In this document: positions 27,870 to 37,330 of the stretch, piece after piece
How positions within the stretch are numbered: the first letter of the stretch is position 1
How the letters are laid out: the number at the start of each line of letters is the position of its first letter
Origin: Chlorogloea purpurea SAG 13.99
Lineage (GTDB): Bacteria; Cyanobacteriota; Cyanobacteriia; Cyanobacteriales; Microcystaceae
DNA length: 64,000 nucleotides
Assembly (NCBI GenBank): GCA_016903695.1
Contig: JADQBB010000025.1
Coordinates: forward strand, 1-64,000
Reading direction: 5' to 3'
The notes under the pieces: generated by a model
Database searches by the model: none
Seen by the model: only the letters and a program-made list of their open reading frames with translations
What the model was told of the DNA's origin: nothing
Program-made: the position numbers and the translations under genes

Positions 27870-28933
27870 TTTTCGGATTCATCAGCGAGTAAAATATCAT
27901 TGATCACTATCTGATTCCGCCCTTGATCTTTAGCTTTATAAAGAGCTTCGTCGGCTGCGTTTATTAAAGATAAGGGCGACTGTGCGCTGTCGGGAATTAT
28001 GCCGGCCACTCCTAAACTAGCTGTTATGTATGGACTAATGTAAGAGGCTTGATGGGGGATAGCCAGATCTGCGATCGTTTTCTGGATATTTTGAGCCACA
28101 CGAAAAGCCCCAGAAAGCTCCGTGTTAGGTAAAAGTACCACAAATTCTTCTCCTCCATAACGGGCCGCCAAATCCGCTGGCCTTTTCACTATTTCTTCGA
28201 TAACTTTAGCTATTTGTTTTAAACAATCGTCACCTTTTAAATGCCCGTAAGTATCGTTATATTTTTTGAATAGATCCACATCACAGATTATCAAACATAA
28301 GCATTGAAGTTCCCGTGCTGCTCTTAACCATTCCAGGCTCAGATATTCATCGAATCTACGTCTATTAGCCACTTGAGTTAAACCATCTAGATTGACTAGA
28401 CGGAGTAATTCTTTATTGACTTCTTCTAACTCGGCGGTGCGGGTAGCGATAATTTGCGCTTGAGTTTCGGTTAATCTCTTCAGTTCTATATTCAGCTCTT
28501 GTAATTTTAAATTCTGTTCCGTTAACTTTTTGTCTTGTAGATAACTATGCACCGCTTCCACCACCGTTAATTTTAAATCTTCCGGTTGCCAGGGCTTAGC
28601 TAAATAGCGATAGAGACGGGCATTTTTAATAGCGTTGCCGATCGCTTCTAAATCCGCTTGACCTGTTAACATGATAGTTAAGGTATTGGGAGACATAAAA
28701 TGAATTCTCCTTAATACTTCATCACCTTTTATGTCGGGCATAATGTAGTCCGATAGAACCACTGCTACTTCTGTACCCTCTTTTAAAAGTTCGTCCACTA
28801 ATTCAATAGCATCGGCTCCTCCTTCAGCAGTTTCAATGATGAACTCTTCGCCTATAGCTTTTTTCAACTCTATTTTTAAGCTTTCAATAACCGTAGCTTC
28901 ATCGTCGATACAGATAATCACAGGTTTGTTCAT
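27866..28933 (-). CDS. REC-GGDEF response regulator, diguanylate cyclase
   Basis: The 355-residue protein has a receiver domain (residues 3-125; Asp10/Asp11, phosphoacceptor Asp62, Lys113 in LAKPW), a coiled coil (about 132-182) and a GGDEF domain (about 183-345). The active site is GGEEF at 260-264, and the inhibitory I-site RPAD (251-254) lies five residues upstream, so it should make c-di-GMP with product inhibition. It is the last gene of a four-gene minus-strand signalling operon, 5 bp after a stand-alone receiver gene whose receiver is closely similar. Confidence 0.95.
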   Translation of the reverse strand: MNKPVIICIDDEATVIESLKIELKKAIGEEFIIETAEGGADAIELVDELLKEGTEVAVVLSDYIMPDIKGDEVLRRIHFMSPNTLTIMLTGQADLEAIGNAIKNARLYRYLAKPWQPEDLKLTVVEAVHSYLQDKKLTEQNLKLQELNIELKRLTETQAQIIATRTAELEEVNKELLRLVNLDGLTQVANRRRFDEYLSLEWLRAARELQCLCLIICDVDLFKKYNDTYGHLKGDDCLKQIAKVIEEIVKRPADLAARYGGEEFVVLLPNTELSGAFRVAQNIQKTIADLAIPHQASYISPYITASLGVAGIIPDSAQSPLSLINAADEALYKAKDQGRNQIVINDILLADESEN

Positions 28934-28938
28934 TTAAT

Positions 28939-29331
28939 TTATTCCGATAACCCGGATTTAATAGTGTTGACCAGGGTACTACTATCCCAGGGTTTACTTA
29001 AACAAGAAAACAGATTAGCTTCGTTTATCGCTTTCTCTATTGCTGACTCATCCGCTTGACCCGTTAGCATTATTTTAACGATGTGAGGGTACTGTTCGTG
29101 GACTTTAATCAGGAACTCATCTCCTTTCATTCCTGGCATCAGCCAATCAGAGACTATTACGAGGATAGGAACGTCATTTCCCTGCAAGTCCTCTAATATC
29201 TCTAAAGCTTCATCCGCACTTTCTGCGGCTTCGTAAAGATATTGGTCATGAAAAGCTTGTTTGATTTGAATTTTTAAACTTTCCAAAATAACTTTTTCAT
29301 CATCGACGCAGAGAATAACAGGTTTAGGCAT
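28939..29331 (-). CDS. Single-domain response regulator
   Basis: A 130-residue protein that is only a receiver domain: CVDDEKVILESLK, phosphoacceptor Asp62 in IVSDWLMPGMKGDEF, the GQAD switch segment and LSKPW lysine. It resembles the receiver of the downstream GGDEF protein, suggesting domain duplication. It probably shuttles or buffers phosphate among the operon's kinases. The start overlaps the end of the upstream kinase gene by 8 bp, implying translational coupling. Confidence 0.92.
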   Translation of the reverse strand: MPKPVILCVDDEKVILESLKIQIKQAFHDQYLYEAAESADEALEILEDLQGNDVPILVIVSDWLMPGMKGDEFLIKVHEQYPHIVKIMLTGQADESAIEKAINEANLFSCLSKPWDSSTLVNTIKSGLSE

Positions 29332-30790
29332 TGTTCGCCTCGCTCGCCCTTTCGATCGGTAGCGTGACAGTAAAGATAGTATTATTAGGAACCGAAGTCA
29401 CAGCAATTTTGCCCCCGTGTTTATCGACAATTTTTTTAACTATATCTAATCCTAACCCACTACCCTCTCCACTGGCTTTAGTGGTGAAGAAAGGGTCGAA
29501 AATTTTCGGTTGTACATCTACGGGAATACCGCTACCATTGTCTTCAATACTGACTACGATTTCAGACGCTACTTTTTTGCTCTTGATCGTTAATATTCCT
29601 TTATTTTCCATAGCCGCTAGAGCGTTACTGATTAAATTAGTCCAAACTTGATTTAATTCATCGGGATAGCAATCTATAGGGGGAATATCTTCGTAATTTC
29701 TAATGACTTCAACCCCTTGCTTTAACTGATTGTGATAAAGGGTTAAGATTGTTTCTATGCCTTCGGCTATATTACTCCTAACCAGTTGACCGCCCGATTC
29801 ATAACGAGCGTAGCTTCTCAGGGCGAAAACTACTTTCGAGGCTCTTTCGGTAGCGGTGAGTATCGTCTCAGAACTACTTTGTAGAGTAGCTAATTCATAA
29901 GCCATATTTAAGACCTTTTTACCTGAATCGTTTTTCAGCAGTGGCAAAATATTAATGATAGAGTTTCCCCCTTCAAAGCCTAAATCTACTAAAGTATCCG
30001 CCAGAGTATCAGCTCCAGTTATGCCCGCCTCTTGAAGTTGGTCATTAATATTCCTTCTCAATTGCCTTTTCTCTCTGGTGGAATAGGTGGTATTTCTTCG
30101 TTGATAAATTTCTAATATATATTTTACATACTCCGTCTCTTGGGGTGACAATGCTTGTAATAACTGGGGTAATCGAGTCAATTTGTTAGTGAAAAAATCC
30201 GTTAAATTTTCTACCGACGAGCGTATCGCCCCCATCGGTGTATTAATTTCGTGAGCGATGCCAGCAATTAATTGGCCCAGTGCCGCCATTTTTTCCCTAT
30301 GGATCAACTGTTCTTGAGTTAATTGCAATTGCTCGATAGTTTGAGTTAAAATTTTCTTTTCACGGGCGAGATTTTTTTGTAATAATCGTATCTGTAAGTG
30401 AGTATGGACTCGCACTAAAACTTCTTCGATTTGAAAAGGTTTAGTAATATAGTCCACCGCCCCCACTTGAAAAGCTTTGACTTTATCGATCACTTCGTTG
30501 ATGGCACTAATAAAAATAATGGGAATATCTGCAGTTTTCGGTTCCGACTTCAACATCTGACATACTTGATACCCGTCCATATCCGGCATCATAATGTCCA
30601 AAAGTATTAAATCCGGGGGTAATCCAGTAGCGGCTGCTAAAGCTATTTTGCCATTAGGTACGGGGCGAACTTGATAACCCTGTTGCCCTAATATATCGAT
30701 CAAAAGGCGCAAATTAGCGGGATTATCGTCCACTACTAAAATGTTACCTTTCGTTGGTTGAAATTCAGAAGATAGTAAAGAGGATTTCAT
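29324..30790 (-). CDS. Hybrid histidine kinase (REC-HisKA-HATPase)
   Basis: A 488-residue cytosolic protein. The receiver comes first (residues 15-132; Asp65 in LLDIMMPDMDG), then a coiled coil (about 134-168) and a HisKA region with His180 (GIAHEINTPMGAI). A helical insertion follows (about 190-290) and then an HATPase_c domain (NLISNALAAMENKG, DNGSGIP, GSGLGLDIVKKI). The receiver-first order is that of kinases that respond to an upstream phosphorelay partner. Its ATG overlaps the stop of the upstream PAS kinase gene by 4 bp. Confidence 0.93.
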   Translation of the reverse strand: MKSSLLSSEFQPTKGNILVVDDNPANLRLLIDILGQQGYQVRPVPNGKIALAAATGLPPDLILLDIMMPDMDGYQVCQMLKSEPKTADIPIIFISAINEVIDKVKAFQVGAVDYITKPFQIEEVLVRVHTHLQIRLLQKNLAREKKILTQTIEQLQLTQEQLIHREKMAALGQLIAGIAHEINTPMGAIRSSVENLTDFFTNKLTRLPQLLQALSPQETEYVKYILEIYQRRNTTYSTREKRQLRRNINDQLQEAGITGADTLADTLVDLGFEGGNSIINILPLLKNDSGKKVLNMAYELATLQSSSETILTATERASKVVFALRSYARYESGGQLVRSNIAEGIETILTLYHNQLKQGVEVIRNYEDIPPIDCYPDELNQVWTNLISNALAAMENKGILTIKSKKVASEIVVSIEDNGSGIPVDVQPKIFDPFFTTKASGEGSGLGLDIVKKIVDKHGGKIAVTSVPNNTIFTVTLPIERASEANNA

Positions 30791-32697
30791 TGTAGTTGCT
30801 GTTTAGCAGAAGCTATTATACCTAAAAGGGCTTCGTATTCAAAATTATTAACATAATCTTCTAAATTGGCGCTTAAAGATAGATTCTCGTCACCGATACG
30901 CTCTAATAAAACCTTAACATTCTCTAGATCAACATACTCTACAGATTGAGCCAATTCAGCCAGCAAAGCAGAGGGTAAACGAGCTAAATCATCGATTATA
31001 TCGCCAGAAGCATTATTCTCCTTAATATCTACCGTTGTGTCTTCGGCAAAGATATACTTAACCCCTAAATATTTTGCCATCATCTCGAAAATTTCTTCCT
31101 GTCGGAAAGGCTTACGCAAAAAATCATCGCAGCCTCTGGACAATACCAGAGTCTTCTCTTCTTCAAACACGCTGGCGGTTAAAGCGATAATAACGGTGGC
31201 CTGTCCTTCGGCGGTGCTTTTAATCTGCTCGGTAGCTTCGTAACCGTTTAAAACTGGCATTCTCATGTCCATCCAAATTAGATGGGGATGCCACCGCCGC
31301 CAAATATCCACCGCCTCTAATCCGTTACTCGCTTCCTCGACGCAAAAACCCAGAGGCTGTAGCAGTTGTCTCACTAATTGACGATTGATAAATTTATCAT
31401 CCACGACGAGTATTTTATAAACAGGTTGAGCCGGTGCTAGACCGATAACTTGATGTTTGATTTGTTTAGTGTCTAAATCCCCGGCGGTTATAATTTCCAC
31501 TGGTAAAGTAAAAGAAAAAATAGTGCCTTTCCCTAATTCGCTTTTTACCGTAATTTCCCCTCCCAGCAATTGCAAGAATTTTTTACTGATAGCCAATCCC
31601 AAGCCCGTACCTTCCTGGATACTTTTACCACTTTGAGTTTGGACGAAGGCAGAGAATAAATGTTTGATTTCTTCAGGGCCAATACCAACGCCCGTATCTT
31701 CAATTTGGAATTGTAAACAGCCCTCTGAAAGGGCGAATATTTTCAAAGAAACGCCGCCACCGTCGGTAAACTTCAGCGCGTTATTGAGGAGATTGATCAA
31801 CACTTGCCGCAGTTTAACTTCGTCGGTGCGTATATATTCAGGGACATCAGCACACCGCTGGAAAATCAAATCCAGTCCTTTCTCTTCCGCTTTAAAGCCG
31901 AACATATCCTCTAGGTCATCGAGGAGACGATACAGGTGGAAGTTTTTTAAATTGATAGAGATTTTTCCCGCTTCTATCTTGGAAAGATCGAGAACTTGAT
32001 TGATCAGATTCAATAAATGTTCTCCACTCCTGAAGATTATACCCAAATTATCTCGATCGTTCTTCTCCAGATTGTTGTTTCGTAGCATCAACTGGGAAAA
32101 TCCGAGAATGGCGTTTAATGGCGTGCGTAATTCGTGACTCATATTGGCGATAAAACTGCTTTTAGCCTGGTTGGCAGCTTCTGCGGCTTCTTTCGCTTTC
32201 TGTAGGTTGGCTTCTACTTCTTTGCGCTCTGTAATATCTTCGACGAATCCCTCATAATAGATAATATCGCCGTTTTCGTCTCTCACAGCTCTGGCGTGTT
32301 CGGCAATCCAGATAATTTTTCCGTCTTTACGATATATCTGAGACTCAAACTGGGTTAGGGTGTCTTGGGTGGCGAATAAACTTTGAAACTCTTGACGACG
32401 GTGAGGTTCGACGTAAAGCTGATTGTGAGAGTTAGGTTGACAAGCGATTAATTCCTCTGGGGATTCATAACCGTACATCCTAGCCAAGGCAGGATTGACC
32501 CTAATATACAGCCCTTCTAGGGAGGTTTGGAAGATTCCTTCCACCGCGTTATCGAAGATGCTTCTGTATTGAGATTCCGTACTTATCCTTTCTAGCCTAT
32601 CTCGCTTTAGTTCTTTAGGACTATTTAAAAGCGTATCTTCTGGGGATTGGGTATCTTTTTCTAATTCTCGACGGCCGGAGTGAGTTTCTTGCACCAT
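30787..32697 (-). CDS. PAS-containing hybrid histidine kinase (PAS-HisKA-HATPase-REC)
   Basis: The 636-residue first gene of the operon. A PAS domain with PAC (about residues 40-160; YEGFVEDITERK) is the only sensory region; no membrane helix is visible, so sensing is cytosolic. HisKA has His188 (NMSHELRTPLNAILGFSQ). HATPase_c (about 300-405) has GTGLGLAISKKFLQLLGG. A receiver (about 428-545; WMDMRMPVLNG, LRKPF) precedes a ~90-residue helical tail found at the end of many cyanobacterial hybrid kinases. It likely starts the relay that reaches the REC-GGDEF output. The signal is unknown. Confidence 0.93.
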   Translation of the reverse strand: MVQETHSGRRELEKDTQSPEDTLLNSPKELKRDRLERISTESQYRSIFDNAVEGIFQTSLEGLYIRVNPALARMYGYESPEELIACQPNSHNQLYVEPHRRQEFQSLFATQDTLTQFESQIYRKDGKIIWIAEHARAVRDENGDIIYYEGFVEDITERKEVEANLQKAKEAAEAANQAKSSFIANMSHELRTPLNAILGFSQLMLRNNNLEKNDRDNLGIIFRSGEHLLNLINQVLDLSKIEAGKISINLKNFHLYRLLDDLEDMFGFKAEEKGLDLIFQRCADVPEYIRTDEVKLRQVLINLLNNALKFTDGGGVSLKIFALSEGCLQFQIEDTGVGIGPEEIKHLFSAFVQTQSGKSIQEGTGLGLAISKKFLQLLGGEITVKSELGKGTIFSFTLPVEIITAGDLDTKQIKHQVIGLAPAQPVYKILVVDDKFINRQLVRQLLQPLGFCVEEASNGLEAVDIWRRWHPHLIWMDMRMPVLNGYEATEQIKSTAEGQATVIIALTASVFEEEKTLVLSRGCDDFLRKPFRQEEIFEMMAKYLGVKYIFAEDTTVDIKENNASGDIIDDLARLPSALLAELAQSVEYVDLENVKVLLERIGDENLSLSANLEDYVNNFEYEALLGIIASAKQQLQ

Positions 32698-32999
32698 TTG
32701 ATTGAAAGATAGGGATAATAGTCTGGAATCTTTACCAGCACAGGCTTGAAGGTTTGAAATTCTCCAGATTGGCTCTGTTTATTAACTTCCCTAAGCAAGC
32801 TGAACTAAGATAATCGGGGCTATAAAATTAACCATTATTAATCATAATCAATAGTAATAGGGTTTTGCGGGTGTTTTCCTATACGTCCCGTCAATTTTAA
32901 TTTGAGAACCAGGGAAACTTTCAGGTCTATTTTTGCTGAGTTATTAGGGGACTGAGGAAAATATTACAATAAGTACAAACAAACCTAAATGGACGATCG
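32698..32999. other. 302-bp divergent promoter region, signalling operon / dnaB
   Basis: No gene or RNA is recognised. It must contain promoters for the minus-strand signalling operon and for dnaB. I see no convincing operator or hairpin. Confidence 0.6.
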
Positions 33000-34331
33000 A
33001 TGATTAATGACATATCTCTACCCCCTCAAAACGTCGAAGCCGAAGAATCAATTCTAGGGGGTATCTTAGTAGATTCCAAAGCCATGAGTCGAGTCGTGGA
33101 TTATCTCGTGGCTGATGCCTTCTATATCAAAGCCCACCAAGACATTTATCGGGCCGCCCTGGCACTACACAATCAGGGTAAACCCACGGACTTCATGACC
33201 GTCAGTAGTTGGTTACAAGACCATCATCTCCTCGATAGTATCGGCGGTATCACCCGTATCGGTCAGATCGTAGATCGTACCATCTCGGCGGCGAATATCG
33301 ATCGCTATGCCGAATTAGTCATGGATAAATACCTCCGCCGTCAACTCATCACCGCTGGAGGGGAAATCGTCGAGCTAGCCCGTGACACCACCGAAGAATT
33401 AGAGAAGATTTTCGATGAAGCGGAGAAAAAAATCTTCCGTCTCACCCAGAAACGCCCCCAAGAAGGCTTGATTCCCCTCGGTGAAACCCTAGAGAATACT
33501 TTCGCAGAAATCGAGAAACTACAGGAAACCACTAGTTTACCTGGCATCGAAACTAACTTTTACGATCTCGACGCGAAAACCTCCGGCTTTCAACCCTCCG
33601 ATTTAATCATTATCGCCGGTCGTCCCTCTATGGGCAAAACCAGTTTCGCCCTCAATATCGCCCACAATATCGCTAAACAGAATCTCCCTGTCGCTGTCTT
33701 CAGTTTAGAGATGTCCAAAGAACAATTAGCCCAGAGATTGCTATCCAATGAGGCTAACATCGAGAGTAACAGAATCCGGTCGGGGAGACTGGGGCAGAAT
33801 GATTTAGAGAAAGTGTTTATCGCTATGGAAAATTTATTATCCCTGCCCATGTACATCGATGATAGCGCTAACGTCACGGTTTCCCAAATGCGATCGCAGG
33901 TGAGAAAATTACAAACAGAGCAGAAAAAACCCTTAGGATTAGTCCTCATCGACTATCTACAATTAATGGAAGGCGGCGGCGATAACCGTGTCCAGGAACT
34001 TTCCAAAATTACCCGTAGTCTCAAAGGCTTAGCGAGGGAAATTAACGCCCCCGTCATCGCTTTATCCCAGTTGAGTCGCGCCGTGGAATCGAGGAATAAT
34101 AAGAGGCCGATGATGTCGGACTTGCGGGAATCGGGATCGATCGAACAGGACGCGGATTTAATTATCATGTTATACAGGGATGAATATTACAATCCCGATA
34201 GCGCCAAGAGGGGCGTAGCCGAAGCGATCATCACCAAACACAGGAATGGCCCCACGGGTACAGTGGAATTACTCTTTCAGCCGGAATTTACTAAGTTTCT
34301 CAATCTCAAACAAAGTAGACCTAGCTACTAA
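33000..34331 (+). CDS. dnaB: Replicative DNA helicase DnaB
   Basis: The 443-residue hexameric helicase that unwinds DNA at the fork. The N-terminal DnaB domain begins PPQNVEAEESILGGIL. The RecA-like domain has Walker A AGRPSMGKTS, the FSLEMSKEQLAQRLLS segment and Walker B-like VLIDYLQLM. The DnaB-specific ALSQLSRAVESRNNKRPMMS (arginine finger region) and DLRESGSIEQDAD follow. No intein interrupts it, although cyanobacterial dnaB genes often carry one. The glycosyltransferase gene begins 5 bp downstream. Confidence 0.97.
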   Translation: MINDISLPPQNVEAEESILGGILVDSKAMSRVVDYLVADAFYIKAHQDIYRAALALHNQGKPTDFMTVSSWLQDHHLLDSIGGITRIGQIVDRTISAANIDRYAELVMDKYLRRQLITAGGEIVELARDTTEELEKIFDEAEKKIFRLTQKRPQEGLIPLGETLENTFAEIEKLQETTSLPGIETNFYDLDAKTSGFQPSDLIIIAGRPSMGKTSFALNIAHNIAKQNLPVAVFSLEMSKEQLAQRLLSNEANIESNRIRSGRLGQNDLEKVFIAMENLLSLPMYIDDSANVTVSQMRSQVRKLQTEQKKPLGLVLIDYLQLMEGGGDNRVQELSKITRSLKGLAREINAPVIALSQLSRAVESRNNKRPMMSDLRESGSIEQDADLIIMLYRDEYYNPDSAKRGVAEAIITKHRNGPTGTVELLFQPEFTKFLNLKQSRPSY

Positions 34332-34336
34332 AGTAC

Positions 34337-35920
34337 ATGAAACGATCGTCCTCTTTCTGGTTTACTCTCCTGATCGTTGCTATCATCGCTTTAGGGGTCT
34401 TCTTTCGCATCGCCAATTTAGAAAAAAAAGTCTTCTGGCACGATGAAGCTTACACCGTCATCCGCGCCACGGGTTATGAAGCCCGATTCATATCCGAGAA
34501 AATTTTCGCCAATAAACTGATCACCGCGGGCCAACTTAATCAATACCAAAAAGAAAAACCGGGTAGCAACGCTTATGACACGGTAAAATCTTTAGCTATT
34601 GAAGACCCCCAACATCCCCCCTTTTACTTTCTCGGAGCTAGATACTGGTCAAAAATATGGGGTTACTCTCTAATGAGCGCCCGAATCCTGCCCGTTATCA
34701 TCAGCCTCTTATCTATCCCTTTTATCTATTTACTATCTCTAGAATTATTTAACTCTAAACTCGCGGCTTGGCTCGCGGTGTTTTTCTTAACTTTATCCCC
34801 CGTGGAAATTATCTTCGCTCAGATAGCCCGGCAGTATAGTTTGTTGACCATGCTAACCCTTCTCTCATGGCTTTTACTAGTCAGGTCTCTAAAAATACCG
34901 GATAAACGCCACTGGATGTATTACGCCGCCGTCTCTACTTTAGGACTGTACACTCATTTATTTTTCGGTCTTGTCACCGCCTCTCAAGGATTTTTTATAT
35001 TTTCCTGCTGGCTATTGAATAAAAAGGGCAAAACAGAAACGATAAGTATTCAGAATCTCACCAAATTTTCCTTATCCATAGGAGTTGCTTGTTTATTATA
35101 CTTACCTTGGGTGATAGTTTTTGCTCTCAACTCCGGCAAAGCTTTCAACTCCACAAATTGGGCGCAAGTACAAGTATTGGATTTAATATTTTTACTGAAA
35201 TTATGGTTACTTAGTTTCAGCTGTACATTCAGCGATATTTTTTTTGGTTTCGATAATATTTTCACTTATGTTTATAGATTTATATTTTTTATAATCACAA
35301 TTTTTTCTTTATATTTTATATATAAACGTTGTCGGATGCAGACTTTTTTACTCATAAGTATAGCTATATTTATGCCTTTTGTCCTCTTAGCCATTCCCGA
35401 TATTTTATTAATAACAATACGCTCTTCAGTAACCCGCTATTTGCTGAGTTGTTTTCCAGGTATTTATCTAGCTGTAGGCTTTTTAATAGCGGCTAATTTA
35501 CAGAATAAAAACATTTTCCCTAAACTTCTGTTAATTTTTTTATTGCTTAATAGTACAGTATCCAATATTTATAACACCTTATCTGATACTACATGGGCAA
35601 AAATTCCCAGTTATTCTAACGGGGAAATCGCTAGGCAAATTAACAGTAGCCCTCCGGCCATACTCATTAGCGATGAGGGATCAGACGGGACGAATATAGG
35701 TGATTTATTATCCCTGAGTTACCTTCTCAAACCCGACACCGGGTTATTTTTAGCCGGTAATCCCGTAGATGTAAAGGGGCTAAAACGAATCCTAGAAACA
35801 CCTGGGTCATCCCTCTTCATCTTCCGACCATCCAACCGGCTATTATTAGCCCTAGACCAATTCGACTTATCTTTAGACTTCTCTCCGCCGATCGGCAAAT
35901 TAAAGAAACTGCAAAACTAA
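34337..35920 (+). CDS. GT39-like (PMT/ArnT-type) integral membrane glycosyltransferase
   Basis: A 527-residue protein with about ten or more membrane helices. After the first helix comes the conserved loop HDEAYTVIRATGYE, whose Asp-Glu pair fits the catalytic acidic residues of dolichyl/undecaprenyl-phosphate sugar transferases, and then DPQHPPFYFLGARYW. Such enzymes transfer a sugar from a polyprenyl carrier to a lipid or protein outside the membrane. The C-terminal ~100 residues are soluble. Its middle part is AT-rich. It follows dnaB by 5 bp and is convergent with the FtsX-type permease gene (5 bp apart). Acceptor unknown. Confidence 0.82.
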   Translation: MKRSSSFWFTLLIVAIIALGVFFRIANLEKKVFWHDEAYTVIRATGYEARFISEKIFANKLITAGQLNQYQKEKPGSNAYDTVKSLAIEDPQHPPFYFLGARYWSKIWGYSLMSARILPVIISLLSIPFIYLLSLELFNSKLAAWLAVFFLTLSPVEIIFAQIARQYSLLTMLTLLSWLLLVRSLKIPDKRHWMYYAAVSTLGLYTHLFFGLVTASQGFFIFSCWLLNKKGKTETISIQNLTKFSLSIGVACLLYLPWVIVFALNSGKAFNSTNWAQVQVLDLIFLLKLWLLSFSCTFSDIFFGFDNIFTYVYRFIFFIITIFSLYFIYKRCRMQTFLLISIAIFMPFVLLAIPDILLITIRSSVTRYLLSCFPGIYLAVGFLIAANLQNKNIFPKLLLIFLLLNSTVSNIYNTLSDTTWAKIPSYSNGEIARQINSSPPAILISDEGSDGTNIGDLLSLSYLLKPDTGLFLAGNPVDVKGLKRILETPGSSLFIFRPSNRLLLALDQFDLSLDFSPPIGKLKKLQN

Positions 35921-35925
35921 ATAAA

Positions 35926-37140
35926 CTATAATCTACGCAAAGCATCGATCGGATCTAATTTAGCCGCCCGATGAGCGGGCACAACACCGAAAATCAAACC
36001 GATAGCACTAGAAACGCTGATAGCCACGATTATAGCCCCAATAGAAATACTCGTACTCAACGCCCCGAACATACTACCCGCGACCATCCCCAGAATACCC
36101 ACCACCACGCCGATAATGCCACCAGTCGTGGCTAAAATCACCGACTCGATAATAAACTGGCCGAGAATATCGCTTTCCTGCGCGCCGAGGGCTTTCCTTA
36201 AACCTATTTCCTGAGTTCTTTCCGTCACCGACACGAGCATAATATTCATCACGCCGATACCGCCGACGAAAAGAGAAATACTGGCGATCGAAGCCAACAT
36301 TCTCGTCAATCCTTCATTCGTCTCCTTAGCAGTATCTAAAATCGCCTGCTGGGGAAAAACCTTCACATAGTCGGGCAAACTCACACCGTGACGTAAACGG
36401 ATTAAATTCTCGATTTGAAATTGAGCCGCTTTAATTTGTTCCCGACTTTTAGCCAAGACGGCAATGTGAGTTAATCGCACGCCAAAAATAGAATTACTGC
36501 CTATAATTTGACTCGACATAGTTGTGAGGGGAATAATACCGCGCTCATCTTGATTACTCTCAAAAAGAGTGCCTTTGGGTTTCAGTACACCGATAACCTC
36601 GAAACTAGTATTTCTAATCCTTAATCGCTGGCCTATAGCTTCTTGATAGGGGAATAAATTACGAGCCAATTGAGAACCTAAAACGATAACTCGATTGTTT
36701 CTCCTGACATCGCTATCGCTGATAAATCTTCCTCGTGCCATCTGTCGATTATTAACCGATAAATAACTAGTAGTCGCCCCCACTATATTGCTGGTACTGG
36801 ATTTATTCTGTACGGTGATTAATTGAGGGATAGCCATTTCGGGAGAGACAGCGGCCACAGTGGGCACTTGTTGAGAAATAGCTAGAGAGTCTTCGTAAGT
36901 TAAAGGTCTAGAATTAGGAATAGAGCGGCGAATATTACGGCTTGTGAGATTGACGAATAACACATTGGGGCCCAAAGCTTCAAATTGTTGGGCCGCTAAC
37001 TTCTGGGCCCCTTCACCGATACCCACCATAGCGATAACCGAGGCGTTACCTATAGCGATTCCCAACATGGTCAAACCACTGCGTAACTTATTAGCCGTCA
37101 GGGCGGCAAAAGCCATCTTTAAATTTTCTCCCATCTCCAT
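35926..37140 (-). CDS. MacB/FtsX-type ABC transporter permease
   Basis: A 404-residue protein with the MacB permease layout. One N-terminal helix (KLRSGLTMLGIAIGNASVIAMV, about residues 17-38) is followed by a periplasmic MacB-PCD domain (about 45-245). The C terminus has three helices of the FtsX domain (about 285-395; GGIGVMNIMLVSVTERTQEI, IGLRKALGA, HRAAKLDPIDALR). These proteins act as mechanotransmitting exporters with a separate ATPase and an HlyD-like adaptor; neither is adjacent here. A small membrane protein gene lies 49 bp upstream. Confidence 0.9.
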   Translation of the reverse strand: MEMGENLKMAFAALTANKLRSGLTMLGIAIGNASVIAMVGIGEGAQKLAAQQFEALGPNVLFVNLTSRNIRRSIPNSRPLTYEDSLAISQQVPTVAAVSPEMAIPQLITVQNKSSTSNIVGATTSYLSVNNRQMARGRFISDSDVRRNNRVIVLGSQLARNLFPYQEAIGQRLRIRNTSFEVIGVLKPKGTLFESNQDERGIIPLTTMSSQIIGSNSIFGVRLTHIAVLAKSREQIKAAQFQIENLIRLRHGVSLPDYVKVFPQQAILDTAKETNEGLTRMLASIASISLFVGGIGVMNIMLVSVTERTQEIGLRKALGAQESDILGQFIIESVILATTGGIIGVVVGILGMVAGSMFGALSTSISIGAIIVAISVSSAIGLIFGVVPAHRAAKLDPIDALRRL

Positions 37141-37189
37141 ATCGCCATCCTTCCCCTAAATCATCTCCACTGTAGCGCGGTCCGAGACA

Positions 37190-37330
37190 CTATCGTCGAT
37201 CGTCCATTTTAATTCCCACCCAAATCGCCCATACCAGCACCCCGGCACACAATATAGCACCGAGGGGCAAGGCGAAAGTATAAAAATCGTTAGAATTGAT
37301 CAAAGTCATCTGAGCATCAAAACTAGGCAT
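37190..37330 (-). CDS. Small single-helix membrane protein, unrecognised
   Basis: From the ATG at 37330 the product has 46 residues with one membrane helix (FALPLGAILCAGVLVWAIWV) and a charged end (GIKMDDRR). An internal ATG at 37309 would give 39 residues. It sits in the same direction as the FtsX-type permease, 49 bp ahead of it, and its ATG overlaps that of the divergent DUF1350 gene (CATG). The size and topology recall small subunits of photosynthetic or transport complexes, but I cannot assign it. Confidence 0.45.
   Translation of the reverse strand: MPSFDAQMTLINSNDFYTFALPLGAILCAGVLVWAIWVGIKMDDRR

Noticed and set aside
33000-34331. Intein in dnaB
   Set aside because: The reading is continuous at 443 residues with all motifs adjacent; no intein splice blocks are present.
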